From Pseudovibrio sp947494035 (GTDB lineage Bacteria > Pseudomonadota > Alphaproteobacteria > Rhizobiales > Stappiaceae): DNA of 64,000 bases. Of this stretch, positions 8,449 through 17,500 are shown piece after piece (positions within the stretch are counted from its first letter, which is position 1; each line of letters starts with the position of its first letter). The stretch spans positions 180,548 to 244,547 of the forward strand of contig CANLTN010000007.1 in assembly GCA_947494035.1 (NCBI GenBank), in the 5' to 3' direction. The notes beneath the pieces are model-generated. The model made no database searches. It was not told where the DNA came from and was given only the letters and a program-made list of their open reading frames with translations. The translations under genes were made by a program, and so were the position numbers.

Positions 8449-10947
8449 ATGTTTGAATCTTTTCTTTCAGTCATGAAGTCATTGAATAGAAAACAGCTTA
8501 ATGTTGCAAATCTTGTCGCTAGTGAAAACAGAATAAGCCCGTTCGTGAGAAGTTCACTCGCGCTTGAGGCATCTTGCCGTTATTATTTCGATGGAGATGA
8601 AGGCAGGCGAGCCTTCCCATCTGGATATACTTGGTCTCAGTTGCAGGAAATGGGTGAGGCCACGCTTGGTCGCCTCGGATCAGCTAACTTTGTGAATATC
8701 AGACCATTGTCTGGATTGCACGCAATGACAGTTGCGATCTGCGCCCTTTCTAAACCAGGAGAGCGGATTGTTTCTATCGCTCCAAAGAGTGGCGGGCACT
8801 ACGCAACAGGCAGTTTAGCAAAGCGCCTTGGGCGCGAGCATGACTATTTTAATGTTCAGCTAGGAGGTGGAGGATGTCATGAAAGTCTCGTGAAACTTGC
8901 CCAATATCAACCCTTTGATTTGATATATATTGACCAGTGTCATGGTCTGTTTCCTGTAAACATCAAGGAGATCGTGGAAGTAGCACGATCTATCAACCCT
9001 AGGGTAAGAATACATGCTGATGTAAGTCATTCTCTTGGGTTGATCCTAGGTGGGGCGGAAAGCAATCCGTTGGCTATAGGTTGCGATAGTTATGGTGGTT
9101 CTACACACAAGACATTCCCAGGGCCTCAAAAGGGAGTTTTGCTAACGAATGATGATGAAATCGATTACCTTTTCAGGTCAGCTCAGTTTGACCTTATAAG
9201 CAATCATCACCTTGCTCCAGCAATTGCACTGTCTGCCGCATTAGTTGAATATGAGGAATGTGGCGGTACCGAATATGCGATGCAGTTAGCTAAGAATGGA
9301 CAGTTATTTGCAGAGCGCTTAAGTAACTATGGTATAAACGCAGTCAGTCATAACGGACGTTTTTCTGGGTGGCATCAACTGTGGATAGCAAATGAGTCGC
9401 TCCCTCATGGTGCCGCAGATGCTGCTGAGGCACTAACGCAGAATGCGATTATGGTGAACCTGCTTCCGGACTTGCCAACGCTTTCTCCCGTAGGGTTACG
9501 ATTGGGATTAAGTGAATTGACACACCTTGGGTTGGGTGAGCTTGAGTTGGATAAGGTTGCTTATCTTATGTCGAAAGTAATCTTTTCGAGCGGCCAATTC
9601 TCAGCAAGTGAACAAATATCTGAGATAATTGTTAATTCAACGCGACCATATGATTATTCTGAGGAATGTCTCGAAGCTAACAGTAACATCGCTTTTGATG
9701 CGGATAGTTATTGCATCCCGTGGAATCCCGACAACAATGTATCTAACAAAATAGCCCTAACCAGTGGTTTCGGTTCTTATGTTAAGGATACAAAACAGCG
9801 TGTGTATCTAGATGCAAAAGGTGGAGCTCTGAATCTCTCGCTTGGATACGGTCGGCAAGACATCGCTGAAATTGCATCTCAACAAATATCAAAGCTTCCG
9901 GTCGTTGATGCAAATCGTTTCTTAAACTTACCGGCATTGCATTTGTCGAACAAGATTAAGGAGCTTACCAATGGGCATCTAAGTAAAACCTTATTCTGTA
10001 ACAGTGGGTCTGAAGCAACAGAAGCTGCACTGAAAATCGCCCACTTAGTCCAAAATGTTCCTAGTTCCCAGACTAGATTTATAGCGTTCGACGGAGGGTA
10101 CCACGGTAGTACTCAAGGTGCTCTTTCGGTAACTGGTATAGAATTTGCGACGCAAGATGCAGTTATAAATCAGCACAATCCTAATATATTAATGAATTTT
10201 CCACGTTCAGTCAGCGAAGTTCGCGAGTTAACGCTGGCCTTGGATAAGTTCTCAGGAACAATAGCTGCTATAATACTTGAGCCTATTCAGGGATTGGGTG
10301 GAATAAGGGCTTTTCCTAGAGATTATATCGTGGAGCTAAGAAAAATTTGCTCTGATCGCAATGTGATTTTGATTTTTGATGAAGTGTTGACTGGATTCGG
10401 TCGTACAGGAAAGATGTTCGCATATGAGCATTTTGGAGTTTATCCAGATATCTTGTTAACGTCAAAGGGGTTATCTGGAGGTTTAACATCCTTATCCGCT
10501 GTCACAATGACAAAGAAGCTATATAATGACCTGTTGAAAAGCGACAGACATACAGCACTTAGGCACGGTCACACGATGTCTGGTAATCCTGTCGCTTGTG
10601 CTATATCAAACCACGTGATCGATGTGATTGTACAAGAGAACATTCTGTACAATGCATCGTCGATGGGTAGCCGGTTAGCCGAGCTTCTTGGTACAATTTG
10701 CCATAACTACTCCTTTGAGTTACGTTCTTACGGTCTCATGTTCGGGGTTGACGTCGGTGATTCTGAACTGGCTGCAACGATCGTCGATCACTGCGAAAAC
10801 CTAGGTTTGCTTATAAGAGCACAGGGTCCCATCTTACAAATTACACCGCCTTTGACGATTGGGGTTGATGGAATTGAAAAGATAAACTTAACTCTACGAG
10901 CGGCTATGCGCAAAGCAAAAGTGGTTTCTGAAAAGATCAGCGCATGA
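8449..10947 (+). CDS. Fused SHMT-like transaldolase and class III aminotransferase (LipK-LipO-like fusion)
   Basis: One 832-residue frame encodes two PLP enzymes. Residues 1 to about 390 are serine-hydroxymethyltransferase-like: NLVASEN near 21-27 and the Schiff-base Lys221 in GGSTHKTFPGPQKG. Residues about 415-832 are a class III aminotransferase: NSGSEATEAA (518-527), DGGYHGS, Asp644 in FDEVLTGFGRTG, Lys673 in TSKGLSGG and HTMSGNPVA. In caprazamycin-type pathways the SHMT-like LipK joins the glycine unit of threonine to uridine-5'-aldehyde to give glycyluridine, and LipO transaminates the same aldehyde to 5'-amino-5'-deoxyuridine. Fusion would put both branches from one aldehyde on one polypeptide. 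The reading frame is continuous with intact motifs in both halves, so it is a real fusion and not a sequencing join. Confidence 0.88.
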   Translation: MFESFLSVMKSLNRKQLNVANLVASENRISPFVRSSLALEASCRYYFDGDEGRRAFPSGYTWSQLQEMGEATLGRLGSANFVNIRPLSGLHAMTVAICALSKPGERIVSIAPKSGGHYATGSLAKRLGREHDYFNVQLGGGGCHESLVKLAQYQPFDLIYIDQCHGLFPVNIKEIVEVARSINPRVRIHADVSHSLGLILGGAESNPLAIGCDSYGGSTHKTFPGPQKGVLLTNDDEIDYLFRSAQFDLISNHHLAPAIALSAALVEYEECGGTEYAMQLAKNGQLFAERLSNYGINAVSHNGRFSGWHQLWIANESLPHGAADAAEALTQNAIMVNLLPDLPTLSPVGLRLGLSELTHLGLGELELDKVAYLMSKVIFSSGQFSASEQISEIIVNSTRPYDYSEECLEANSNIAFDADSYCIPWNPDNNVSNKIALTSGFGSYVKDTKQRVYLDAKGGALNLSLGYGRQDIAEIASQQISKLPVVDANRFLNLPALHLSNKIKELTNGHLSKTLFCNSGSEATEAALKIAHLVQNVPSSQTRFIAFDGGYHGSTQGALSVTGIEFATQDAVINQHNPNILMNFPRSVSEVRELTLALDKFSGTIAAIILEPIQGLGGIRAFPRDYIVELRKICSDRNVILIFDEVLTGFGRTGKMFAYEHFGVYPDILLTSKGLSGGLTSLSAVTMTKKLYNDLLKSDRHTALRHGHTMSGNPVACAISNHVIDVIVQENILYNASSMGSRLAELLGTICHNYSFELRSYGLMFGVDVGDSELAATIVDHCENLGLLIRAQGPILQITPPLTIGVDGIEKINLTLRAAMRKAKVVSEKISA

Positions 10948-11672
10948 TGAATAAGAATTGCATAATATTGCCATGTGCTGGAAAGGGTACGCGTCTTGGT
11001 CTGTCTTACCCAAAAGAATTGCACTATATTGCAGAAGATGAAGCGTTAATTGATCAAACACTCAAATGGATAACGGAATCTGGTGTTGAATGCGCCATCC
11101 TTATAGTAATTTCTATAGAAAAACTTGAGCTAATTGTGCATCTTGAGAAGAAATGGAACTTCTTTAAGATTAAGTATGTGGTGCAAAGAGGAAAGGAGTT
11201 TGTTGGCTCTTTAACAAATCTTGAGCATTGTATAGGTGAATTCAATTTAGTACTTTTGCCAGATCAATTCGTTTCTTCAAAGAATGGTATTAATGAGGCA
11301 TTTGAAGCGCTTCGTAATAGATCTAAAGCAGTTTTTTTAGCCAAAGACCAGAGTGATAGCTCTGAGTTAGCTGATGACGGTGCTTTGTTGGTTCAAAATA
11401 GTGAGTTACAAAGTATCGCGGAAAAACCTGGGTTAAATAACTGCTCAAAATACAACGCTTCGTGGTGTGGTGTGGGCTTTGCAGCAGAACAGTATTCGAA
11501 GTTTATTCTTGATATCTCACTACTATATACTCAAGCATCGTTATCAGGTGGCGATATCGCTCAGACTATATTTTTCAAATCTCCGATAATTTATGTAGAT
11601 GAATACTATGACTTGGGTACTTGGCCTAGGTTACAATGGTTCTTAAAAGATAGAATGAAATATGAATTGTAA
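10944..11672 (+). CDS. Sugar-1-phosphate nucleotidyltransferase (LipM-like)
   Basis: A 242-residue NTP-transferase fold. The N-terminal nucleotide-binding loop reads PCAGKGTRLG (about 10-19), with a Lys-Glu pair after it as in glucose-1-phosphate thymidylyl and uridylyltransferases. LLPDQF (about 99-104) is the metal-binding acidic motif, and EKPG follows in the sugar-binding half. By analogy with LipM it should activate 5-amino-5-deoxyribose-1-phosphate as the UDP sugar for the next gene product. Its start overlaps the fusion gene (ATGATGA) and its end overlaps the glycosyltransferase by 11 bases. A role in ordinary polysaccharide synthesis is possible but less likely here. Confidence 0.82.
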   Translation: MMNKNCIILPCAGKGTRLGLSYPKELHYIAEDEALIDQTLKWITESGVECAILIVISIEKLELIVHLEKKWNFFKIKYVVQRGKEFVGSLTNLEHCIGEFNLVLLPDQFVSSKNGINEAFEALRNRSKAVFLAKDQSDSSELADDGALLVQNSELQSIAEKPGLNNCSKYNASWCGVGFAAEQYSKFILDISLLYTQASLSGGDIAQTIFFKSPIIYVDEYYDLGTWPRLQWFLKDRMKYEL

Positions 11673-12897
11673 GGTCCTGTTTTTATTATCGCAATATCGA
11701 GTTGATGAGTTCATGGGTGGAATTGGAGTTCGTGCTCATGAACTTGCTTGTGCAATCTCAGTTCACGCAAGTGTAACGATTGTTAGTGCGGTAGGCGGCG
11801 ACCTATCCACAAGGTATCGTAATCTAGCGTATTCTGACGCCGATGTTCCTCAACTGATCAAAGAAAATGACTTCGTTTTCTTTTTCGATTTAGCATCTCC
11901 TCAAAGTCTTCTTGAAGCTGCTGCATGTAACAAATTTATTGTTGTAGAAAATGCGATACCTATCGAACACCTTGAATACAATTCAGGCTTAGATAAGGTA
12001 TCTCGACGTGAAAGATATAGTGCTTACCTGGAAGAATTTAAAATTCAAATGATGTTGGCGGATCATTTTATCTGTCGATCTCAAGTAGAGAGGCTTGGGA
12101 TCATATCAAGTTTACTCTGGTCTGGCCGAGTCGTACCTAATGATGTGCAAATGTCTCGAACATTATCGCATCTCATAACTGATATTCCTATCGGATGTTT
12201 AAAATCGTCTGTCGATATGATCGATGATGATATAACTAATTATAGTAGTAATCTTTATTTGTGGAATGGTGGTCTATGGGATTATATGAATTACCAATTT
12301 TTAATTGAAGACTTTAGTTTAAGTTCGAAGAACGTCGATACTAACAATGTTCTAGAGTTTATGTATAAGCCTCCGATGGATCAATCTCTGACTGCACACA
12401 GCATATTCAACGAAGGCATCGCGGGACCACATATTTCATTATGGCCCGATGAAGTAAATCATTCTAGTCGGGCTAATAAAATTCGGAAAGCAAAGGCGTT
12501 TGTTACTTTTGCGAAGAAAGGTATTGAAAACGAAACATGCATACGATTGCGCCTTCGCGACACTTTTGCGCATGGAATTCCTGTGATCATCGATAACAAT
12601 GGGGCAACTGGGGAACTTGTGGCGGAGCTAGGTATAGGTCTATCTGTTGAAAGTAATCGGAATAGTTTAACCGAAGCACTTCGGATATTTGACGATATTG
12701 ATCGTTATACCGAATTTCGGCGGAATATTAGAGAGGAATCTAGTAAAAGGTATCTGGATATCAATATTATCCATCTAATGGACAAGTTAAAATCTAGAAA
12801 TGAACAATCCATTAGAGGGAAAGATGAACTAGAAAGAATAATTAAGTTATCCGAAAAATATAATAATGTAGATATTGAAAGACCATTTATAACCTAA
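11662..12897 (+). CDS. GT4-like glycosyltransferase (LipN-like aminoribosyltransferase)
   Basis: A 411-residue GT-B-type protein. GGIGVRAHELA near residue 20 matches the N-terminal acceptor-side loop of GT4 enzymes. The C-terminal half has a recognisable donor segment, RDTFAHGIPVIIDNNGATGELV (about 297-318), where the family shows an E-x7-E-like region after a G-x-P-V motif. Next to a nucleotidyltransferase it fits LipN, which attaches 5-amino-5-deoxyribose to the 5'-hydroxyl of glycyluridine. The middle of the protein (about 150-270) is divergent. The family call is moderate; the role is inferred from the operon. Confidence 0.7.
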   Translation: MNCKVLFLLSQYRVDEFMGGIGVRAHELACAISVHASVTIVSAVGGDLSTRYRNLAYSDADVPQLIKENDFVFFFDLASPQSLLEAAACNKFIVVENAIPIEHLEYNSGLDKVSRRERYSAYLEEFKIQMMLADHFICRSQVERLGIISSLLWSGRVVPNDVQMSRTLSHLITDIPIGCLKSSVDMIDDDITNYSSNLYLWNGGLWDYMNYQFLIEDFSLSSKNVDTNNVLEFMYKPPMDQSLTAHSIFNEGIAGPHISLWPDEVNHSSRANKIRKAKAFVTFAKKGIENETCIRLRLRDTFAHGIPVIIDNNGATGELVAELGIGLSVESNRNSLTEALRIFDDIDRYTEFRRNIREESSKRYLDINIIHLMDKLKSRNEQSIRGKDELERIIKLSEKYNNVDIERPFIT

Positions 12898-14319
12898 ATG
12901 AGGCGCGAGTTGTTGCGAAGTGCTGCGGGTAGTTCCTTGCTACGATATCCAGAGATAGTAGATTATCGTCTCTATTCGTTGGTGGATCAAAAAGAATTTG
13001 TGTACGGTTGGATTGAGATAAGTGCCCCGAGAAATGATTTTATCTCCTATGTAACTTCGATATCTTGCGAGGCTTATTCATTTGAAGATTATTTGCATGT
13101 TGTGTTTTCTAACGGCGCCCCTTTCCGGATATTAATAATCTCCAGCAAGTCCGATACACACCCTGGTTTCATAAATGTTGAATTCCTTTCTGATTATGAT
13201 GAGTATCGTATTAAAGAATATGTTGTTGAAAAAATTTATGCAATCAGGCGTACAATTAACAAACTAAAGATGTTTGGTTTGGAGCCACATGGAGCGGAGC
13301 TCAATACATTAAATGCTCTTATCGAAAAGATTGAGTTTGCGTTGGCTTGGAGGGTTGTTGCTGAACCTCAGTTCCAGATGTATGAAAATTTCTGCTTGCA
13401 TCGAACCGGCGGAGATAAGGGCCATGATTCTCAATTGTGCAGCTTGTCTGCGATTGAGGGGAAAGTTCAAGAATTCCTTTGGACGTTAAAAGACGAATTC
13501 TTGTGCGATCACGATGCAAAGTATGATCTCTCCCTACCACATCAGGGAATCTATAGTTCCGGTATTGCTAAGTTATACGATCAAAGCAGGGCCTTACCCG
13601 AGGGTGTAGGTAAGTTCGTTGCTGGATTAATTAGAACCACTCAGTTCAATGACTTAGTTGAGCTTGGCGCTGGTACTGGGCGCTTGTCCCGGTCAATTGT
13701 GAAAGCCAGCAAAGACCTTACGAAAGTGACCTTGGTGGACCGCTCTAAGCCGATGCTTGATCAATTTAGGCGGATGAATATGGACTGTGAGCGTCTCGAG
13801 TGGGAAGTAATTCATGCAGGGGTTGATGAGTTTCTGGAGGCCTCTCCAGAACTTAACATCTGTATTGAGCATGAAGCTTTTTTCCTGCATCAAAATCCTG
13901 GCCGGTTAGCTCGCACGCTTGCAAGCATCCTGTCACCAGGTGGCTTGCTCGTTAGAGTCGAAAGGGTGAGTGAATATCCTAATCCATTCAACGAGTTTGA
14001 GCATATTTTCAATAAAGAATTGGCTGCCTGCGCGGGATTACCACGATGCTTTGTTGGAGACAATATTGACGCGATTTTAAATGATGAACTGCGTTCAAAC
14101 GGAGTCCCAACGCAAACGATTGAAATTGGGAAGTATTCGCGTTCCGTGTGTTTAGAACAAGAAACCGAAAATCGTAGGCTTCGATGCTTTCCATATCTAG
14201 AAACATTTTCTGATCAAGAGTTAGACTTTGCGATTGAGCGCGTTCGGGAGGCTAATTTACCAAGATCATTAGATGTCAGAGAGAGTTATATCGCCCATAT
14301 ATCGCGTAAATCTCGCTAG
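12898..14319 (+). CDS. SAM-dependent methyltransferase with unknown N-terminal domain
   Basis: A 473-residue protein whose start follows the previous stop directly (TAA-ATG). The C-terminal half is a class I methyltransferase: VELGAGTGRLS (about 243-253) is the SAM-binding loop, with LVDRS as the acidic ribose motif about 25 residues later. The first 200 residues contain no motif I recognise. They are rich in aromatic and acidic residues and could bind a carrier or the nucleoside. It probably methylates the nucleoside scaffold or its amino-acid side chain; caprazamycins and some relatives carry N- or O-methyl groups. The target is unknown. Confidence 0.65.
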   Translation: MRRELLRSAAGSSLLRYPEIVDYRLYSLVDQKEFVYGWIEISAPRNDFISYVTSISCEAYSFEDYLHVVFSNGAPFRILIISSKSDTHPGFINVEFLSDYDEYRIKEYVVEKIYAIRRTINKLKMFGLEPHGAELNTLNALIEKIEFALAWRVVAEPQFQMYENFCLHRTGGDKGHDSQLCSLSAIEGKVQEFLWTLKDEFLCDHDAKYDLSLPHQGIYSSGIAKLYDQSRALPEGVGKFVAGLIRTTQFNDLVELGAGTGRLSRSIVKASKDLTKVTLVDRSKPMLDQFRRMNMDCERLEWEVIHAGVDEFLEASPELNICIEHEAFFLHQNPGRLARTLASILSPGGLLVRVERVSEYPNPFNEFEHIFNKELAACAGLPRCFVGDNIDAILNDELRSNGVPTQTIEIGKYSRSVCLEQETENRRLRCFPYLETFSDQELDFAIERVREANLPRSLDVRESYIAHISRKSR

Positions 14320-14322
14320 GAG

Positions 14323-15522
14323 ATGAGAATGAACGAAAGAGTACTTTCACTTGGCTGTTTTCAGGATACCATCGATGCATGTTCTCAGCACTCAATTGGT
14401 GTTGATTTCGTATGCAAAAAAGAGTTTCTTGAAGATAAATTTTTCCCTGCATCATTAGACCACAAAATAATCTTGGTTGATGATCACGTGAATATTGATT
14501 CCATCTTAAATGGAATCATGACATTTGGCATGGGGTCTGGCTATTCTTCTATAATTTCTGACTCAGAGGATTTGGTTGTAATAGCTGAGATTTTACGTAA
14601 TCTATTTCAGAAGACCACTACTCATGAAAATACAATTTTATTGCCACGAAATAAGTACTTGCAAAAGGCTAGGTGTCAGCAATTAGGTATCCCGGCGGCT
14701 AAGATCAAGCTGCAACATCAAGTTTTAGATAGTGATTTCCCCGTAATTGCAAAGGAAGTTAATGGAGCTGGTGGATACAGAACCCAACTAATAAAAAATA
14801 GGACTGAGTTCGATCGTTTGTTATGCGTGAGCGAGGGAGACCTGGTCTTTGAAGAGTACGTGCATGGTGCTGAACACTTGGTAGATGGTTGGTTCCAGAA
14901 TGGCCGTGTGCAACACTTTGTTATGTCAAAATACACTCAAAATGTAATAGAAACAAAGGAACAGGGGCATGGGCTTGGCGCGATTGCTTTAGGGGTGAAC
15001 GACCGACCGGAGCTCCAACAAAAGGCTATTTCAATCTTAAATAAATTCATCCCAGCTGAGTATTCCGGAGTGTTTCATGCCGAAATGTTCTTGCATAAAG
15101 ATAATTTATCATTTGGGGAGATAGGTTTTAGGAGCGGAGGCGCATACGTTAAGGAGCTATATAAAGAAATGTTTTCTTATACTCTACCTGAGGCCGATGT
15201 ACTTATTAAGTGCAATAAATCATCATATTTACATACGAAAAACAGGTCGAGTGAGGAGTTGGTTACCGGGTGGAAATACTTGAGAGTTCCACCAAATAGA
15301 ACTGTAGCTAGTGCGCCAGGCATCAAAGATTTGATGAAGATTCCGGGCGTACTGAAGTGTAGGATTGATATTGCAGAAGGGGATAAGACCCCGGATATGA
15401 GGGATTCTTCGGCGAATAGAGGTGGAATGATTCTGTGCGCTGCTGAGACTGAAGAAGCGCTTCTCGAGTTATTCGTTTCAGTTCAAGCCGAGTTTTCAAG
15501 ACTACTAAGACTTGATGATTAA
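14323..15522 (+). CDS. ATP-grasp ligase, probable amide or peptide bond forming
   Basis: A 399-residue ATP-grasp enzyme. An N-terminal Rossmann-like domain is followed by the central subdomain with IAKEVNGAGGYR near 145-156 and VFEEYVHGAEHLVDG near 168-182. The C-terminal metal-binding part reads HAEMFLHKDNLSFGEIGFR (about 253-271), with the paired glutamates and arginine expected of the carboxylate-amine ligase class. Such enzymes join an acyl phosphate to an amine. With no NRPS module in the window, this is the best candidate for adding an amino acid to the nucleoside core. It starts 3 bases after the methyltransferase stop. Confidence 0.78.
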   Translation: MRMNERVLSLGCFQDTIDACSQHSIGVDFVCKKEFLEDKFFPASLDHKIILVDDHVNIDSILNGIMTFGMGSGYSSIISDSEDLVVIAEILRNLFQKTTTHENTILLPRNKYLQKARCQQLGIPAAKIKLQHQVLDSDFPVIAKEVNGAGGYRTQLIKNRTEFDRLLCVSEGDLVFEEYVHGAEHLVDGWFQNGRVQHFVMSKYTQNVIETKEQGHGLGAIALGVNDRPELQQKAISILNKFIPAEYSGVFHAEMFLHKDNLSFGEIGFRSGGAYVKELYKEMFSYTLPEADVLIKCNKSSYLHTKNRSSEELVTGWKYLRVPPNRTVASAPGIKDLMKIPGVLKCRIDIAEGDKTPDMRDSSANRGGMILCAAETEEALLELFVSVQAEFSRLLRLDD

Positions 15523-15541
15523 CAAAAGAGAGTGCTGTCGA

Positions 15542-16303
15542 ATGTCAAATTTTCATGAAAGTAAAATCATCAGCATTCTTGAAGATACCTACTTTGGATC
15601 TACTCCAGATGAGGAGTATGAGGTCGGAAAATTGCGGGACTTATTAGTTGGAAAAAGCTTTTTTGTAGATATTGGTGCGTCCTTGGGTCAGTATACAAGA
15701 GAGGCCTTTAGGCATATGGATAAGGGGAAAATCATCGCAGTTGAACCTGACCCTATCAGATTTACGAAATTAAAAGAGAATTGTGAAAATTGGAGTAAAG
15801 AAACTCAGGTTGATGTCAACGTTCTCAATTGCGCTATAGACAAAGTTAGTGGAACTGCTGATTTCTGGCTTACCGGATCGGAAACAAGTGGCTCTCTTAC
15901 TGCAGTCAACAAGCGAAAAGATAGTGGTAGGTTTGTTACCGTTGCCGTAAATACCCTCGATGGCGTGTTGAGTGGAATTCTGGCAAGTAATGACCACTTG
16001 TTACTCAAGGCTGATGTTGAGGGCAAAGAATTCGGTCTATTGTTGTCTGGTGCGGAAATCTTGTCGAAGCACAACAATATTGATCTTCTGCTAGAACTCC
16101 ATCCGTGGGGAGATGATACGTTACGAAAGTATCCTCATCATTGCTTGAGGCTCCTATGGAAATGGGGTTACAAATACAAGAAGATAGGCAGCAATTACTA
16201 CTTTTCAAAAAGATTAAAATTGACGCGTCTCGCGCACCTCGCTGCGATATTTGGCTGGTGGTATAAAGCTAAAGTTTATCGTTACGTGAAATTTAGGTTT
16301 TGA
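15542..16303 (+). CDS. FkbM-family methyltransferase
   Basis: A protein of about 253 residues with the FkbM fold. The SAM motif is FVDIGASLGQYTRE, and IAVEPDPIRFTKLKENC follows as in FkbM enzymes; LKADVEGKEF is the characteristic post-II motif. Members commonly O-methylate hydroxyls on sugars or polyketides. The frame is open from ATG 15512, which would overlap the ATP-grasp gene. I prefer ATG 15542 because it lies behind an AAAGAGAG ribosome-binding site and gives the usual N-terminus. It probably supplies a methyl ether on the ribose or side chain of the product. Confidence 0.78.
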   Translation: MSNFHESKIISILEDTYFGSTPDEEYEVGKLRDLLVGKSFFVDIGASLGQYTREAFRHMDKGKIIAVEPDPIRFTKLKENCENWSKETQVDVNVLNCAIDKVSGTADFWLTGSETSGSLTAVNKRKDSGRFVTVAVNTLDGVLSGILASNDHLLLKADVEGKEFGLLLSGAEILSKHNNIDLLLELHPWGDDTLRKYPHHCLRLLWKWGYKYKKIGSNYYFSKRLKLTRLAHLAAIFGWWYKAKVYRYVKFRF

Positions 16304-16309
16304 TTTACT

Positions 16310-17464
16310 ATGTATTTTTTTGTTTATCTCGTCTTTGTTTCGAGAGTAGGGTCTGCACTTATGCCTTTCGCAGTCCCCTTAATACTTTATGAATTTAGTG
16401 GTTCGCTTTCTACTTCGTTCATTGGGTATGGGATTTCGATGGCACCATCAATTTTGGTTGCAATTTTTGGAAGCCTTTTTGAGAGGTCAAATTCGAAGGT
16501 CTTGTTTGTTCTCTTGGAATTATTGCAACTAATACTTTGCTTTAGTATTTTAATTCTCGACCTTAATGCCCATATTTACGTTTTCATAGCGTTGGTGATC
16601 GTCTACAATATTTGTGGAACACTATCAGACACTGTCATTGACTTCAAGGTACTTCCGGAGATCAAGAAAAGTAGTATATCTAGTATTTACGGACTTCATT
16701 TCGGGCTGCTCAACATTTCGTATGTTATTGCGCCATTGATTTCATATTATTTATATGAACATGTGGGGCTAAAAGCACTTGTTGCCATTAATGGACTGAG
16801 TTTTATTTTTTCATTTCTAGCTATTCTATTTGTTCCGAAGCTAGAGTCGTATCTTACTCTTGAAAGACCGTTGCCGTGGGCTGGAGCGAAGGAGCTACTC
16901 GTAAATAAAACACTTTTTTTTCTTACTTTGTTTTTGTTAACCTTCAACTTGGCAGTTGGTGCTTTGATACCTACTCTTCTTTTGAGCGAAGCGCAAATGC
17001 TGCAATTCGGTGGTTCATTTATTTGGATATCTGTTGCTTCCTTTTTGTCAGCTGTTGTCTCCTTCACAATATCTTTCACTACATTTAACCCATCTCCAAT
17101 TAAGCTCATGAAGATTCCTAGCTTAATATCATTGGCGGCAACTATATTACTTGTGGCGAATCCAAGTTTTACATTGCCATTAGTAGTTGTTCTGGTAACA
17201 AGTTGTGCAGCTGCCATCAATATTGGAAGTGCAGTCGTGAGATACTCAGTAATACCTGCGCATGTAAGAATTCAAACAAATGCAATTATTCGTTTATTTG
17301 TGAGCGCTGGAAGCCCATTATCACTTATTATTTTGGGAGGAGCTATTGAGTTATTTGGCCTGCGTCCTTCTTTTCTTCTGGTTCCTTTGTTTATGAGCTT
17401 TTCTTTCATGATGTTGCTCCTTTCACTTAACCAATCGTCAGTTTTACAGTCTCAAAGACAATAA
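16310..17464 (+). CDS. MFS-type transporter, candidate product exporter
   Basis: A 384-residue integral membrane protein with about ten to twelve hydrophobic segments and a basic loop near FERSNSK in the first half, typical of a major facilitator. The best-supported role is export of the finished nucleoside or of a precursor, since it lies inside the operon between tailoring genes. It begins 6 bases after the FkbM gene. No substrate motif is visible. Confidence 0.75.
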   Translation: MYFFVYLVFVSRVGSALMPFAVPLILYEFSGSLSTSFIGYGISMAPSILVAIFGSLFERSNSKVLFVLLELLQLILCFSILILDLNAHIYVFIALVIVYNICGTLSDTVIDFKVLPEIKKSSISSIYGLHFGLLNISYVIAPLISYYLYEHVGLKALVAINGLSFIFSFLAILFVPKLESYLTLERPLPWAGAKELLVNKTLFFLTLFLLTFNLAVGALIPTLLLSEAQMLQFGGSFIWISVASFLSAVVSFTISFTTFNPSPIKLMKIPSLISLAATILLVANPSFTLPLVVVLVTSCAAAINIGSAVVRYSVIPAHVRIQTNAIIRLFVSAGSPLSLIILGGAIELFGLRPSFLLVPLFMSFSFMMLLLSLNQSSVLQSQRQ

Positions 17465-17500
17465 GCTGTTTGGTAATTAAAAATTTTGAGGAGAAAAGTC

